A stretch of 33,736 nt of DNA from an uncultured Candidatus Poseidoniales archaeon (GTDB lineage Archaea > Thermoplasmatota > Poseidoniia > Poseidoniales > Poseidoniaceae): NCBI GenBank assembly GCA_905182125.1, contig CAJJAV010000031.1, positions 1 through 33,736 on the forward strand, given 5' to 3'. Position numbers and translations under genes: made by a program. Positions 24,395 through 32,969 of this stretch are shown here, in pieces. How positions within the stretch are numbered: the stretch's first letter is position 1; each line of letters starts with the position of its first letter. The notes under the pieces are model-generated. The model was not told the DNA's origin, did not search any database, and saw only the letters and a program-made list of their open reading frames with translations.

Positions 24395-25498
24395 TCATTC
24401 CATCGTTGCCAATTGTAAAAACACCGGCCACGTTTCAAAGCCAGCCGCAGCTGCTCGCTCGTTGATTTCTTCCCAACGAGGATCGTCCATCATTTCAGTC
24501 GGGTCAACACCTGCTGCTAACAAACCATTGACAAGGTCTCGGAACTCGATTTCGATGTCTTCCATCGGTGCCTCTGGTGCTGCTTCAATGACAGGCACTG
24601 GCACATCTTCACGGACTTCTGGAGCAACCACTGCTTCGGGAGCCGGTGCTCTTTCCACAACAGGTGGCGGTGAGGGTAGGGTGGATTTCGCACCCGACGG
24701 CAATGGGACGAACACATGTTCAGTTGCCACAGCGTCTTGCGAGGTGCTTTGCTCGCCCGTATCTTGGGCAGGAGGCAACGCCACATCATCAGGTTCGCCT
24801 TCGGCCACAATACCTGCAATGAGGTCGGTAGAGAATGCGTCCATCATGGTGTCCATGCTGCCGTTTTCCTTTGCTTCTGGAACGACTGGCATTTCCTCTG
24901 CTGTCGCTTCTGAAACGGTGATCTTCCGCTCAAGGCGGCCAACTCCCAGCACCTCTGCCTGTTGTCGAGCAAACTCGGCTGCTTGTCGACGAGGCAGACT
25001 CACGAAGCACTTCCCTGGAACATCATGAGGCGGGAACGGCAGGTAGTAGTGCTCCAATGCCGCCACGGATGGGTGCCGGAAACAGAGGATTCGTTGTGTC
25101 TCAAACGGTCGCTGTGAGGGGTTGTCAACCGAGTACGGCAGGGCCATGACTTCGATTGAGCCACGCAGCCAACCTTCGTTCGTGACCAGATGTTGCATCC
25201 AAGGCCCGAGGTCCGGGCTGGCAATATCCACAAATTGGAACGAAGCACTCCGAGGGTCAAAGCCCTGATCTTCGAGCAATGGGGCAGCCGCTCGAGGACG
25301 ATGGAAGACGGTGAGGACAGGTTGGCCATGCTCAATCATATCGCCATGAAGTTCCATCAGTTTCCTTTCTTTGCGAGGGCACATGAGCAACAACGTCATG
25401 CGAGCAGCGTTTGGGTCCCATATTTCGCCCCAACGCGCATCGGCCTCATTCTTGAGCTGACCAATGGTCATGTCGGGAATCATTGCCGTAATTCCCAT
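24395..25498 (-). CDS. Unidentified protein with ordered ends and Pro/Ala/Glu-rich linker
   Basis: 367 residues. Residues 1-200 look folded, with alternating strands and helices (MTLLLMCPRKERKL, QPVLTVFHRPRAA, GSIEVMALPYS, KCFVSLPRRQAAEFA). Residues about 215-310 are low-complexity and acidic, rich in Pro, Ala and Val (PSPPPVVERAPAPEAVVAP). The last 50 (IEFRDLVNGLLAAGVDP and DDPRWEEINERAAAAGF) are helical, possibly a small interaction domain. No signal peptide or TM segment is seen and I do not recognise the family. It is 40 bp downstream of the aspartate-semialdehyde dehydrogenase gene and 46 bp upstream of the zinc-ribbon gene, where a weak AT-rich box is seen. Real gene: likely; function: unknown. 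Confidence 0.75.
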   Translation of the reverse strand: MGITAMIPDMTIGQLKNEADARWGEIWDPNAARMTLLLMCPRKERKLMELHGDMIEHGQPVLTVFHRPRAAAPLLEDQGFDPRSASFQFVDIASPDLGPWMQHLVTNEGWLRGSIEVMALPYSVDNPSQRPFETQRILCFRHPSVAALEHYYLPFPPHDVPGKCFVSLPRRQAAEFARQQAEVLGVGRLERKITVSEATAEEMPVVPEAKENGSMDTMMDAFSTDLIAGIVAEGEPDDVALPPAQDTGEQSTSQDAVATEHVFVPLPSGAKSTLPSPPPVVERAPAPEAVVAPEVREDVPVPVIEAAPEAPMEDIEIEFRDLVNGLLAAGVDPTEMMDDPRWEEINERAAAAGFETWPVFLQLATME

Positions 25499-25538
25499 GT
25501 TCCCACCGAATCCTTCGGGGTGCTGTACGCCTTTATGC

Positions 25539-26702
25539 CTACTGCTGTTTCGGGAGCCTTTCTTCGATGTAGGCTTGTTCTGCCAGCAGCATCGTGCCCC
25601 CAGCAGCCCCTCGAACCGTATTGTGCGAGTAGGCAGAAAATCTGACTGTTTGGAGGTCGAGCATTTCCAGTGAACCGAGCACGATTGCCATACCCGCTTT
25701 CAGATCGTTGCTCGGATTTGGTGCTTGAGCAAAACGTTCACCATCGGCCCAAAGATGGAGCAATGGGTCGATGCACCCTACCACTTGTATCGAGCGGCTA
25801 GGGGCACTCGGGCTGGCTTGTAATCGCTCTGGAAACGAGTGCTCTTCAAAGCAGGATTGAACCTCTTCGATTTCTGCAGGACGCTGCAAGGTCACCGTGA
25901 CAAACACCTGATGCCCATCGTTGCGTGTCACCCTTTTGCAGGTGATGTCCAGTTCAAGGTCGACCGCAGCAACATGCGAGGAACAGCCTTCAAAGGCCTC
26001 GTGTCTCTGATGAATCTTATTTCCTTCTTCGGGTCTCCGGCCACAGTCATGAGCGACTCCGAGCACATGCAGCAACTCAGCACCAGTTTTGTGGGCTTCA
26101 CCAACAATTTCGTTTGAGTGGTGTCCTTTTTGAGCTCCATCGTCCAACAATAGATCGTAGCCTCCACCGGAAAGTGCCTGTTCGCTGTTCATTTGAATGC
26201 CTTCAACTCCAAAGGTCGCAGCCAGAGCAGCAACGGGGACTGCTAATGGAATCAGCGTGCAATTCGTGGCACACGCTAACATGTGGCCACCGGTGCCAAA
26301 CTGAGACATATGGTCGGGGTTGACATCTGGGATCACCAAAGGAACTCCATCACAACGTCGAAACGCACTCGCATTGGAAAACACTGCGATTCCAGCTTTG
26401 GAAAGGTGCAACTCCAATGGATCAGCAACATCGGCAGGTAAGCATGAAAACGCAACGGTCACGTTGAGTTCAACCAATTGCTCAATCAGGTTCTTTTCTA
26501 AACCACTGAGCACGGTCACCTGAGGCAGGTTTGGACGCGGTTCGCTGAGTTTCCACGGTATGGAACTCAACGGACGGCCTGCCGTTCGCTCACTGCCAAC
26601 CACCGCTGATAGGACGAACCATGGATGGTTCGCAAGGCGCTGTTGCATCCGTTGGGCCACAAGCCCCGATGCGCCAAGCACCACCGTGTTGTGCCGTTGC
26701 AT
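25539..26702 (-). CDS. asd: Aspartate-semialdehyde dehydrogenase, archaeal type
   Basis: 387 residues. NADP-binding GASGLVAQRM (10-19), SNASAFRR (108-115), PDVNPDH (124-130), catalytic Cys147 in ATNCTLIPL, ALSGGGYD (175-182), the substrate Arg and catalytic His in CKRVTRNDGH (254-263), and SHNTVRGAAGG near the C-terminus fit the archaeal/yeast-like ASADH branch. The enzyme reduces aspartyl phosphate to aspartate semialdehyde on the route to threonine, methionine and lysine. Differences from the usual family: GASGLV in place of GATGxV, and Thr-Asn-Cys-Thr in place of Pro-Asn-Cys. No aspartokinase gene is adjacent. Start at the ATG at 26702, 38 bp after the glycosyltransferase stop. Confidence 0.88.
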   Translation of the reverse strand: MQRHNTVVLGASGLVAQRMQQRLANHPWFVLSAVVGSERTAGRPLSSIPWKLSEPRPNLPQVTVLSGLEKNLIEQLVELNVTVAFSCLPADVADPLELHLSKAGIAVFSNASAFRRCDGVPLVIPDVNPDHMSQFGTGGHMLACATNCTLIPLAVPVAALAATFGVEGIQMNSEQALSGGGYDLLLDDGAQKGHHSNEIVGEAHKTGAELLHVLGVAHDCGRRPEEGNKIHQRHEAFEGCSSHVAAVDLELDITCKRVTRNDGHQVFVTVTLQRPAEIEEVQSCFEEHSFPERLQASPSAPSRSIQVVGCIDPLLHLWADGERFAQAPNPSNDLKAGMAIVLGSLEMLDLQTVRFSAYSHNTVRGAAGGTMLLAEQAYIEERLPKQQ

Positions 26703-26740
26703 AAGCCGTCGTTACGCCGGTCCGCTTTGAGCCTTTTTGG

Positions 26741-27517
26741 TCAATCGAGGTCCAAGTTCCCCTGCCCGACCTTTGAGCGAGGAGGGGTTTTGAAGATGCG
26801 TCGAACAAGCAACTTTCGCAAAATGTTCCATCCATCCCGAATCGATCCAAGTTTGGCTTCTCCTAAGCGGCGGGAATAGCGAATTGGAATATGCGCCAAC
26901 TCCAATTCTTCCAAGGCGCATGAAGTGTACATCTCCGCTTCGATTTCAAAGCGCATCGAGTTGAGTTTCAGCAAGCCGATTGAGTGGCGATTGAACGCCC
27001 AATATCCGGAGCATAGATCATTCAGGGGCACCCCGTAGAGGGCGACAGCGAACCACGTCAAGAGGTGGTTTCCAAAGTAATTCGTCTGCGTCATTGCGTC
27101 GGGGTCCATCTCCCCTTTCAAGCGGTCTCCAATGGCGACATCTGCGCGCTCGAGTGCTTTGAGAAACCGAGGTATTTCTTCGGGATGATATGTCCCGTCG
27201 GCATCGAACATGACAAGTGCATCATTGCCACTCGACAAGAATGCGGAAAATCCCTGCCGCATGGCGGCTCCTTTCCCTTTGCCCCTTTGCCGGATGGTTG
27301 AACAGCCGAACGATTCAGCAATCGCAACCGTTTCATCTTCACTGCCACCATCAACAACCAGGATGTGAGCCTCCCACCCCATTGCTTCTAATGCTCCCGT
27401 GGGAATGCGAGGTACGACCTCTGCAATCCCTTCCGCCTCGTCCAAGGTCGGTAGGAGCACCATGACGCGCTTCATGGGCGGTTCTGAACCGCCGTGGCTA
27501 TCATCACTTCGCATCAT
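26741..27517 (-). CDS. Family 2 glycosyltransferase (polyprenol-phosphate sugar transferase-like)
   Basis: 258 residues, or 244 if begun at the ATG of MKRVMVLLPT. GT-A fold motifs are clear: PTLDEAEGI near the start, ILVVDGGSEDET (nucleotide-sugar Asp), GKGAAMRQGF, and FDADGTYHPEEI (metal-binding DAD) followed by GDRLKG. LCSGYWAFNR resembles the dolichol-phosphate mannose/glucose synthase acceptor loop. There is no TM helix at the C-terminus. Enzymes of this kind load a sugar onto a polyprenyl phosphate for later use by membrane transferases. It starts 8 bp after the stop of the large membrane-protein gene, so the two are probably co-transcribed and act in the same glycan pathway. Confidence 0.85.
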   Translation of the reverse strand: MMRSDDSHGGSEPPMKRVMVLLPTLDEAEGIAEVVPRIPTGALEAMGWEAHILVVDGGSEDETVAIAESFGCSTIRQRGKGKGAAMRQGFSAFLSSGNDALVMFDADGTYHPEEIPRFLKALERADVAIGDRLKGEMDPDAMTQTNYFGNHLLTWFAVALYGVPLNDLCSGYWAFNRHSIGLLKLNSMRFEIEAEMYTSCALEELELAHIPIRYSRRLGEAKLGSIRDGWNILRKLLVRRIFKTPPRSKVGQGNLDLD

Positions 27518-27524
27518 TTCACCC

Positions 27525-29855
27525 TCAATCCCTTAATTCAAGCCAGTGCATTCGAAGTCCAGTGCGGTCAAAGAGGGCATCGCCTCGACCGGAGAAACCG
27601 GTCGGGTTGATCCAACGGCTTCCGGAGTTCGGGCCATCTTCCCAATCTATTGTAAGTGTGAGGTCAGAAGAGGTGAGTTCAGCCACTTGAAGACAGGTAG
27701 AATGCCAACCTGCTCGGGCGTGCAGTATGTCGGCGCTGGTTGTTTGCTGGGCATTGATGGTGATCGAAAAATCCCCGAGATTGCCAACTGCTTCATAGAC
27801 CAAACAGACGGTTCGATTTTGCTGTAGGTTGCTGGTCAATGCGTAGTTCAGCGTAGAAGTGCGCCCCTCTTCGATGAACGGGCGTTGGTCGCCGAGGTCG
27901 AGCGGGTCCCGGAACCTATGTTCACGCCAAGGGTCATCTCGCATTGTGCAACCGTTGACGCAGGAACGTTCGTTTGCAGATGCGTACTCATAGGGGTCCG
28001 AACTCCCGGTTGAATCGAAGACCCACAGAACACTGCCAGAATGTTCGGCTACGATCGACCAGTACGCTGAGGCGCCGAGGAACCACCCTGCAGTCCCGAG
28101 CGGTGAAGACACGGCATGGGTGATGTTGAGCGCTTTAATTGCCAGCGGCAGATCACCAAACACCGCTGATGTAGCCTCTGCTTGAATCGTTGTTTCCAAT
28201 TGGACCAAACCAAGCGTCGGTAAGCTGGTGAATTGAACGTGGGACGGAGCGTCAAGAACATACCCCCATTGAGCGTTTTCGGAGAACACGATGCTGCCAC
28301 TGGGAAGGTTTTCTACATCGGCCATGAGTTCAAAATCACCGTTGCTCATCGGCCGCAACTCGTCATGTTGGCTCACTTGAACCAGCAACAAGTTTCCAAT
28401 AATGATGCCAACCATAACGCTCACTAAGAGCCCAGTGACGATGTGTCTGTGGAGGTGAGGATCCCATCCTACACCCATGAATCCTTTCTGTTTAGTCACG
28501 GAAGTCAAATTGGTTGTGTCGCTCCAAAGCAGGGCAAATAAAGCAGCCAGTGGAACATGGAAGGCATGGAGTCCCATCGAATACAGCACATACGAGAGAA
28601 GTGAAAGGATTGGGATTTGCTCCAAGCCCTCAATGAGGTGGATGCCACTCAGCAACCACAAGCCGCCAAACCACGTGGCCAACAGCATTCCCTCAACCGA
28701 TCCACGAAGCCGCCAAGCGGCAAGTAGCCCCCCAACGAGCAGGATTAGATTGTAGGTTGCGAGCGGTCGTCCCCCCTGCCACCCGTATTCAGCAAACACA
28801 GCAGCATCGAGCATCCTTGGTGCCAACACGAGCAGTGCAATCGCCGCAGCTGCGGTCAACAATCCGGCGCTCACCATCAACAGTTTCTGGACGTTGGCGC
28901 CGTGTTTCTCATCGAGACGGAACCCAATCACAAGGTGGGCTGCCATCAACATGCCCAGGTAAATTGCCCCTGTTGGATGGATGAATGCGACGCAGAGAAA
29001 AGCCAGCACAAAGCCCCGAGTGTGATGTTTACCACGGGTCGAAGTAGGGCGAAGCAGCACCAAGAGGCCAACAACCAAACCCAATTGGCTTGCCACAGTT
29101 GGATAGCCGGAATCAAAGGTTTTGGCAAATAACCCCGCTCCCAAAGCCATGGCCAGCATGCCATGCGCTCCGGCTCCGTGCCTGTCCATCGCACCGCCGA
29201 TGCCCAAAACCAGGGCGAACAGGCTGTAGTGGCCGAGGTGGAATACGGCCTGGCCAGAGGTCAATCCCAGAGCGCCTTGTAACCATGCTGCGAGCGAGGG
29301 GAACGCTGGGGGATAGGTCCAGAACCCTTCATTGGTTCCGGGCAGCATCATTGTTCCCGTGGCATGGATTTGTCCACTGAGCATCGAAAAGCCAATCCAG
29401 TCGACACCAAATGGAAGGGTTTGCATGAACGGAAGCGAGAGGCAACTGAAGGCGACGAAACCTCCAAGCGCAACAATCCATGGTTTACGGTGAGATTGAA
29501 ACCATCGTTGCGCCGTCACTTCTTCACTGAGGACGGATTCCTCAGTTGAGGTGATTTCCCCATGCATCGCTGCCTCGAGTGCTTGCCAAGGTGTGAGTGA
29601 TTTCGTTTCATCAGCACGCCGTTGCAACCGAAGCACTGCATAGGCGTTAAGCAACAAAAGGCAAGCCGACATTAAGCCCCATGTCCACAAGTTGGTGTAG
29701 ACGAGTGCCCCCGCAATTCCGTACGCTAACAACAGGCCAAGAGCCGGACTTAGCAATGCTTTTCGCAGCCGATCAGCACTGCCATCCAAGACCTTGCAGA
29801 GTGCATAACCCGGTACAACCGTGACCGCGAGCAGGAGCATCGCGGTCAAGAGCAT
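27525..29855 (-). CDS. Large polytopic membrane protein, GT-C glycosyltransferase-like
   Basis: 776 residues from the ATG at 29855. N-terminal hydrophobic segments (1-20, 33-55, 58-75) precede a hydrophilic loop with many charges, then about eight to ten more membrane segments between about 130 and 515. After 515 comes a soluble, probably external domain of about 260 residues with cysteines (SCVNGCTM) and N-x-T sites. FGVDWIGFSMLSGQI followed by TYPPAFPSLAAWL resembles the first external loop of GT-C glycosyltransferases, where an Asp is catalytic. GT-C enzymes use polyprenyl-phosphate sugars, which would suit the adjacent GT2 gene. The specific family is not recognised, and the GT-C call is inference from topology and context. 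Confidence 0.7.
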   Translation of the reverse strand: MLLTAMLLLAVTVVPGYALCKVLDGSADRLRKALLSPALGLLLAYGIAGALVYTNLWTWGLMSACLLLLNAYAVLRLQRRADETKSLTPWQALEAAMHGEITSTEESVLSEEVTAQRWFQSHRKPWIVALGGFVAFSCLSLPFMQTLPFGVDWIGFSMLSGQIHATGTMMLPGTNEGFWTYPPAFPSLAAWLQGALGLTSGQAVFHLGHYSLFALVLGIGGAMDRHGAGAHGMLAMALGAGLFAKTFDSGYPTVASQLGLVVGLLVLLRPTSTRGKHHTRGFVLAFLCVAFIHPTGAIYLGMLMAAHLVIGFRLDEKHGANVQKLLMVSAGLLTAAAAIALLVLAPRMLDAAVFAEYGWQGGRPLATYNLILLVGGLLAAWRLRGSVEGMLLATWFGGLWLLSGIHLIEGLEQIPILSLLSYVLYSMGLHAFHVPLAALFALLWSDTTNLTSVTKQKGFMGVGWDPHLHRHIVTGLLVSVMVGIIIGNLLLVQVSQHDELRPMSNGDFELMADVENLPSGSIVFSENAQWGYVLDAPSHVQFTSLPTLGLVQLETTIQAEATSAVFGDLPLAIKALNITHAVSSPLGTAGWFLGASAYWSIVAEHSGSVLWVFDSTGSSDPYEYASANERSCVNGCTMRDDPWREHRFRDPLDLGDQRPFIEEGRTSTLNYALTSNLQQNRTVCLVYEAVGNLGDFSITINAQQTTSADILHARAGWHSTCLQVAELTSSDLTLTIDWEDGPNSGSRWINPTGFSGRGDALFDRTGLRMHWLELRD

Positions 29856-29925
29856 GCGCGAGCATCATGGTTGAGGTTTTCATTGTTCGGCCAACAATCA
29901 AAAGAAAGTGGGCAATACCAACGCC

Positions 29926-30540
29926 ATGAGCAGTGTACCACAGGCGTTCGCACCGGTCGTGCAGTTCAATGAGGCCTACTGGGTGTTCAACTTCTCTCGT
30001 GGCCCTCCACACGATTGGACCTGTCCCTATGCCTATCAAATCGGGCGATACGATGAGGTCCGACCGGGCATGTACCTGACACCGCTGTTTGAAGGCGAAC
30101 GCGACTTGCATGTCGGCATCGATCTTGGAGCACCAGCTGGGACGCCTGTCCACTCTTTTGCAGACGGCAAAATCCATTCGTTTGGCATCAACGCGGAGGA
30201 TGGATCCTATGGACCCACCATCGTTGTTGAATACGACTTATCGTGGCCACCCACGCCACAGAATGTCAACCCGTGCAGGACAATTTGGGCCCTCTATGGC
30301 CACTTGTCAACCGAGAGCCTTGATGGGCTTGTCGAAGGGGCTTTGGTCGCCAAAGGGGCGAACATGGCACGGATGGGTACCAAGCAAGAAAACGGGGGCT
30401 GGGAGCCACATGTCCATTTCCAACTCTCATTGATTGAACCAATCGGTGCTGATTTGCCCGGCGTTGTACGCCGAGATGATCGAGAGCAAGCGCTTCGAGA
30501 CTACCCCGACCCCCGCCTTGTTTTGGGTCGCTTGTATTGA
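29926..30540 (+). CDS. M23 (LytM-type) metallopeptidase domain protein
   Basis: 204 residues from the ATG at 29926; a GTG at 29908 is an alternative. LytM zinc ligands are present: H62 and D66 (LHVGIDLGAP), H164 in PHVHFQL (162-164), and H126 in LYGHLS. The layout (H-x3-D, YGHL, HxH) is that of M23 peptidases, which cut Gly-Gly or peptidoglycan cross-links in bacteria. Here there is no signal peptide or lysin domain, and archaea lack murein, so the substrate is unclear. N-terminal 55 residues are unique. It is divergent from the GT-C-like gene across a 70-bp gap and its stop abuts the stop of the isomerase gene (30540/30541). Confidence 0.85.
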   Translation: MSSVPQAFAPVVQFNEAYWVFNFSRGPPHDWTCPYAYQIGRYDEVRPGMYLTPLFEGERDLHVGIDLGAPAGTPVHSFADGKIHSFGINAEDGSYGPTIVVEYDLSWPPTPQNVNPCRTIWALYGHLSTESLDGLVEGALVAKGANMARMGTKQENGGWEPHVHFQLSLIEPIGADLPGVVRRDDREQALRDYPDPRLVLGRLY

Positions 30541-31653
30541 TTAATTGACGGACTCAAGATGGTCCTTCAATGCTGAAATAGGGCCGATTGAAGCAGGGTC
30601 CTTTCCGTGCAAGAACGAGAGAGCAAGTGAAATCCAATCGGTGAGGATGCACAGGTGGAGCATCGATTCAAGCAGCGTACGTCCTTCGCCTTCAATCTTC
30701 CAAGCATAGTCGGTTGCTGCATGGGCGATCATCCAATCCATACGTTGTTGAACTCGGGTGTGCATGCCACTCCACGTCAACAACAGGAGGACATGTTCGA
30801 TGCCTGATTCATCTTTATCGTCACCAACCCCGCCCCAAGCCACGCTTTCGTTGTGGTTCATTTCTGGGACAACGCCAACGCGAGCAAACCGAGCGGCATT
30901 TTCGTTGAGTTGATTCTTGTATCGGTTGAGCACAGGTGTCATTTCAGTTGGGCCTAAAAGAGCGATAGGCCGGTCAATCATGCACATGGCGAGTTGGGCA
31001 ATATCTCCTTCGGGATCGTTCAGAATGTCAAAGTCATCCATGGCGCGTTGCAATCGTTCCAACATCGCTTCATCAGCCCCTTCGATTGGAATGGGCAGGA
31101 TGCCAAGGTGGCGGAGCAAGCCAAGTTGACGGCTAAAGATGTGGCCAAACGCACTGCGTGGCGGTTGTCCTCCGATGGACGGAATCAGGAAACATTGCGG
31201 ATAGAGTTCGGGAAGTCCCGCGAGGATGCCCCCGGTCGAAACAGCGATTGTTGTAGCGCCTGCCTTTAGGGCCGTTTCCGTTGCTTCAAGCGTTTCTTCC
31301 GTGTTGCCACTGTGTGAAGTGGCAAGGATCAACCATGAAGGGTTCCACCATGCAGGTAGGGTGTAATCGCGTTGAACATGAACGGGGATGCTTCCTTGGA
31401 AGGTAGCGAGGGCTGATAGGAAATCGCCCCCCGCTGCAGACCCCCCCATGCCAAGACAAAGGACACCGGTCCATTTGGTCTGGCGAAGGGATTCAATCCA
31501 GGGGAAGTGTTCCGGAGTTGCATGTGCCAGTCCTTGTCGAAGGTCATCAACAAAAGCCCGTGTGAAACCGATCATGCCCTCATTATCAAGGGCAAGAGCG
31601 AGGTCCTCCATGTTTGGGATGGTTGAATCCTTGGTGGAACCGTCGTTCGTCAT
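30541..31653 (-). CDS. Bifunctional phosphoglucose/phosphomannose isomerase
   Basis: 370 residues with an SIS double domain: CLGMGGSAAGGDFL (66-79), ATSHSGNTEETL (111-122, phosphate loop), GGQPPRSAFG (161-170), then MNHNESVAW with the catalytic Glu and a C-terminal CILTDWISLALSFLHGKDP. These are the motifs of the archaeal PGI/PMI family, which interconverts glucose-6-P or mannose-6-P with fructose-6-P. Mannose-6-P is also the entry to sugar nucleotides, which fits the nearby glycosyltransferase genes. Its ATG at 31653 overlaps the NMD3 stop (ATGA), so the two are translated from one message. Family assignment is secure; double activity is from family knowledge. Confidence 0.9.
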   Translation of the reverse strand: MTNDGSTKDSTIPNMEDLALALDNEGMIGFTRAFVDDLRQGLAHATPEHFPWIESLRQTKWTGVLCLGMGGSAAGGDFLSALATFQGSIPVHVQRDYTLPAWWNPSWLILATSHSGNTEETLEATETALKAGATTIAVSTGGILAGLPELYPQCFLIPSIGGQPPRSAFGHIFSRQLGLLRHLGILPIPIEGADEAMLERLQRAMDDFDILNDPEGDIAQLAMCMIDRPIALLGPTEMTPVLNRYKNQLNENAARFARVGVVPEMNHNESVAWGGVGDDKDESGIEHVLLLLTWSGMHTRVQQRMDWMIAHAATDYAWKIEGEGRTLLESMLHLCILTDWISLALSFLHGKDPASIGPISALKDHLESVN

Positions 31654-32729
31654 TTCTTCACCTTCGCTTCTTTTTCATCGCAACCAAGGTGGTGCAATGC
31701 GACCCATTCACCTTCCACTTGCGTTACGCGCAGTGGTCGGGTTTTCAGGTAATCCCATGGGAGTCGTACAGAGGTCATTTGCCATGTACTCGGGTCGAGG
31801 AATTCACCCACAGATGCATCTTGTGTGATCAAATCAACGATGTTGTGTTCACCCATTTGCGTCATGACATTGGCCGATTCGAGGTCTCGCCAACTTGCTC
31901 CAGTTCGCTCTTGGCGGTCGATTCGGCTCATAATGGCCCCTTCTTTGGTCCAGGAAGCGGCTCGCCACAACTTGTCACGCCAACGTAAAACATCGCCAAT
32001 CTCATAGCCCGGTTTGCGATAAAGCAAGGTCAGACGAGTCACGTCAACGCCGTCTTTACGACCAGCAACAGTGTTGGATTCTGCAATATGCCCGCCATAT
32101 TCGGACACCAAATGGCGGCCCCAAGTTCGGGCCAAGCCTTTGTTCCCAAGCACGATGTCATACCCACCGGTAACGGGACCTTCAGAGGTGATGAAGAACA
32201 TAGGGTCATCGGCCATTTCTTCCATGACCTTGTCCAATGTGATTCGTAGATCAGTGAATTCATCTTCACTCAAACGGCGCCCGGTGGATCTCAATTGAAC
32301 CGTCGCTTCGAAGTAATTCCCTGCACGTCGTGTGCAAGTAAGGCAAACACCGTTGGCCATTCTTGCCCGCATGGTGTGTTCTTCTTTGAAACTTAAACCT
32401 TCGATGGTGCCTTCGACTTGCAAGTGAAGCAGCGTGTGGCGATCTGAGACCGTCCTCGATTCATGGGCCAACCCAATGTTTTCGGCATCTTTGTGGAAGA
32501 CGACGTGGCGTTGAATGAGTTCATCCCAAATTTCTTCTTCCGAAATGAGAACCCATTTCCCCTGTATTTCTACGATGCCACATCGGGCGCAACGCACCCA
32601 TGGGACGTTTTCAGGCACTTTGACGAGATGAATCCGCTTCCGCAAGCATGGCTCGCACATCCGGTCTCCAAAAAGTGGCGGTTCTGCACCGCAAACCAGA
32701 CAAAATTCTCCTCCAAGTTCGAGTGTCAT
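31650..32729 (-). CDS. NMD3 family ribosome-associated protein
   Basis: 359 residues. N-terminal zinc-binding pairs FCLVCG and MCEPC (C10, C13, C25, C28), CARCG (47-51) and CLTC (about 128-131), then GNYFEATVQLR, are the NMD3 layout; a long central domain follows. In eukaryotes NMD3 binds the 60S subunit and serves as export adaptor; in archaea it is thought to act in late large-subunit assembly or translation. The C-terminal eukaryotic shuttling tail is absent, as usual for archaea. Upstream, 60 bp separate it from the CcmD-like gene; downstream it overlaps the isomerase by four bases. Start at the ATG at 32729 (MTLELGGEFC). Confidence 0.9.
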   Translation of the reverse strand: MTLELGGEFCLVCGAEPPLFGDRMCEPCLRKRIHLVKVPENVPWVRCARCGIVEIQGKWVLISEEEIWDELIQRHVVFHKDAENIGLAHESRTVSDRHTLLHLQVEGTIEGLSFKEEHTMRARMANGVCLTCTRRAGNYFEATVQLRSTGRRLSEDEFTDLRITLDKVMEEMADDPMFFITSEGPVTGGYDIVLGNKGLARTWGRHLVSEYGGHIAESNTVAGRKDGVDVTRLTLLYRKPGYEIGDVLRWRDKLWRAASWTKEGAIMSRIDRQERTGASWRDLESANVMTQMGEHNIVDLITQDASVGEFLDPSTWQMTSVRLPWDYLKTRPLRVTQVEGEWVALHHLGCDEKEAKVKK

Positions 32730-32789
32730 GCGATTGCCCCACCATGACGCCTGTGGTTCTCGTATTCAACCTGTGGCTTTCCGAGTGCT

Positions 32790-32969
32790 TCACTCGGCCT
32801 GTTCTTTGGCTATTGTATCGGCATCCGACGCCACAATCCCCATGCTTGTTTCAACGGCATGGAGCCTCGCTTCGATGGATTTTGAACGGTTGACGACCGT
32901 CCACGTCCAGAGAGCAATACCTGCAATCATACCCAAATACGCCACTGTGAGATAGTTCATTCCGTCCAT
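32790..32969 (-). CDS. ccmD: CcmD-like small membrane protein
   Basis: 59 residues, MDGMNYLTVAYLGMIAGIAL at the start, one TM helix (about 6-26) and then a charged helical tail (VNRSKSIEARLHAVET). CcmD is a tiny one-helix protein that lies after CcmC and helps release holo-CcmE from the haem exporter. The gene starts directly after the CcmC stop (TGAATG), which with its size and topology is the basis of the call; sequence likeness in this family is always low. No CcmE-like gene is in the window. Confidence 0.7.
   Translation of the reverse strand: MDGMNYLTVAYLGMIAGIALWTWTVVNRSKSIEARLHAVETSMGIVASDADTIAKEQAE

Noticed and set aside
29773-30177. 134-residue - strand ORF
   Set aside because: It overlaps both the start of the membrane-protein gene and the M23 gene, and has no recognisable features.
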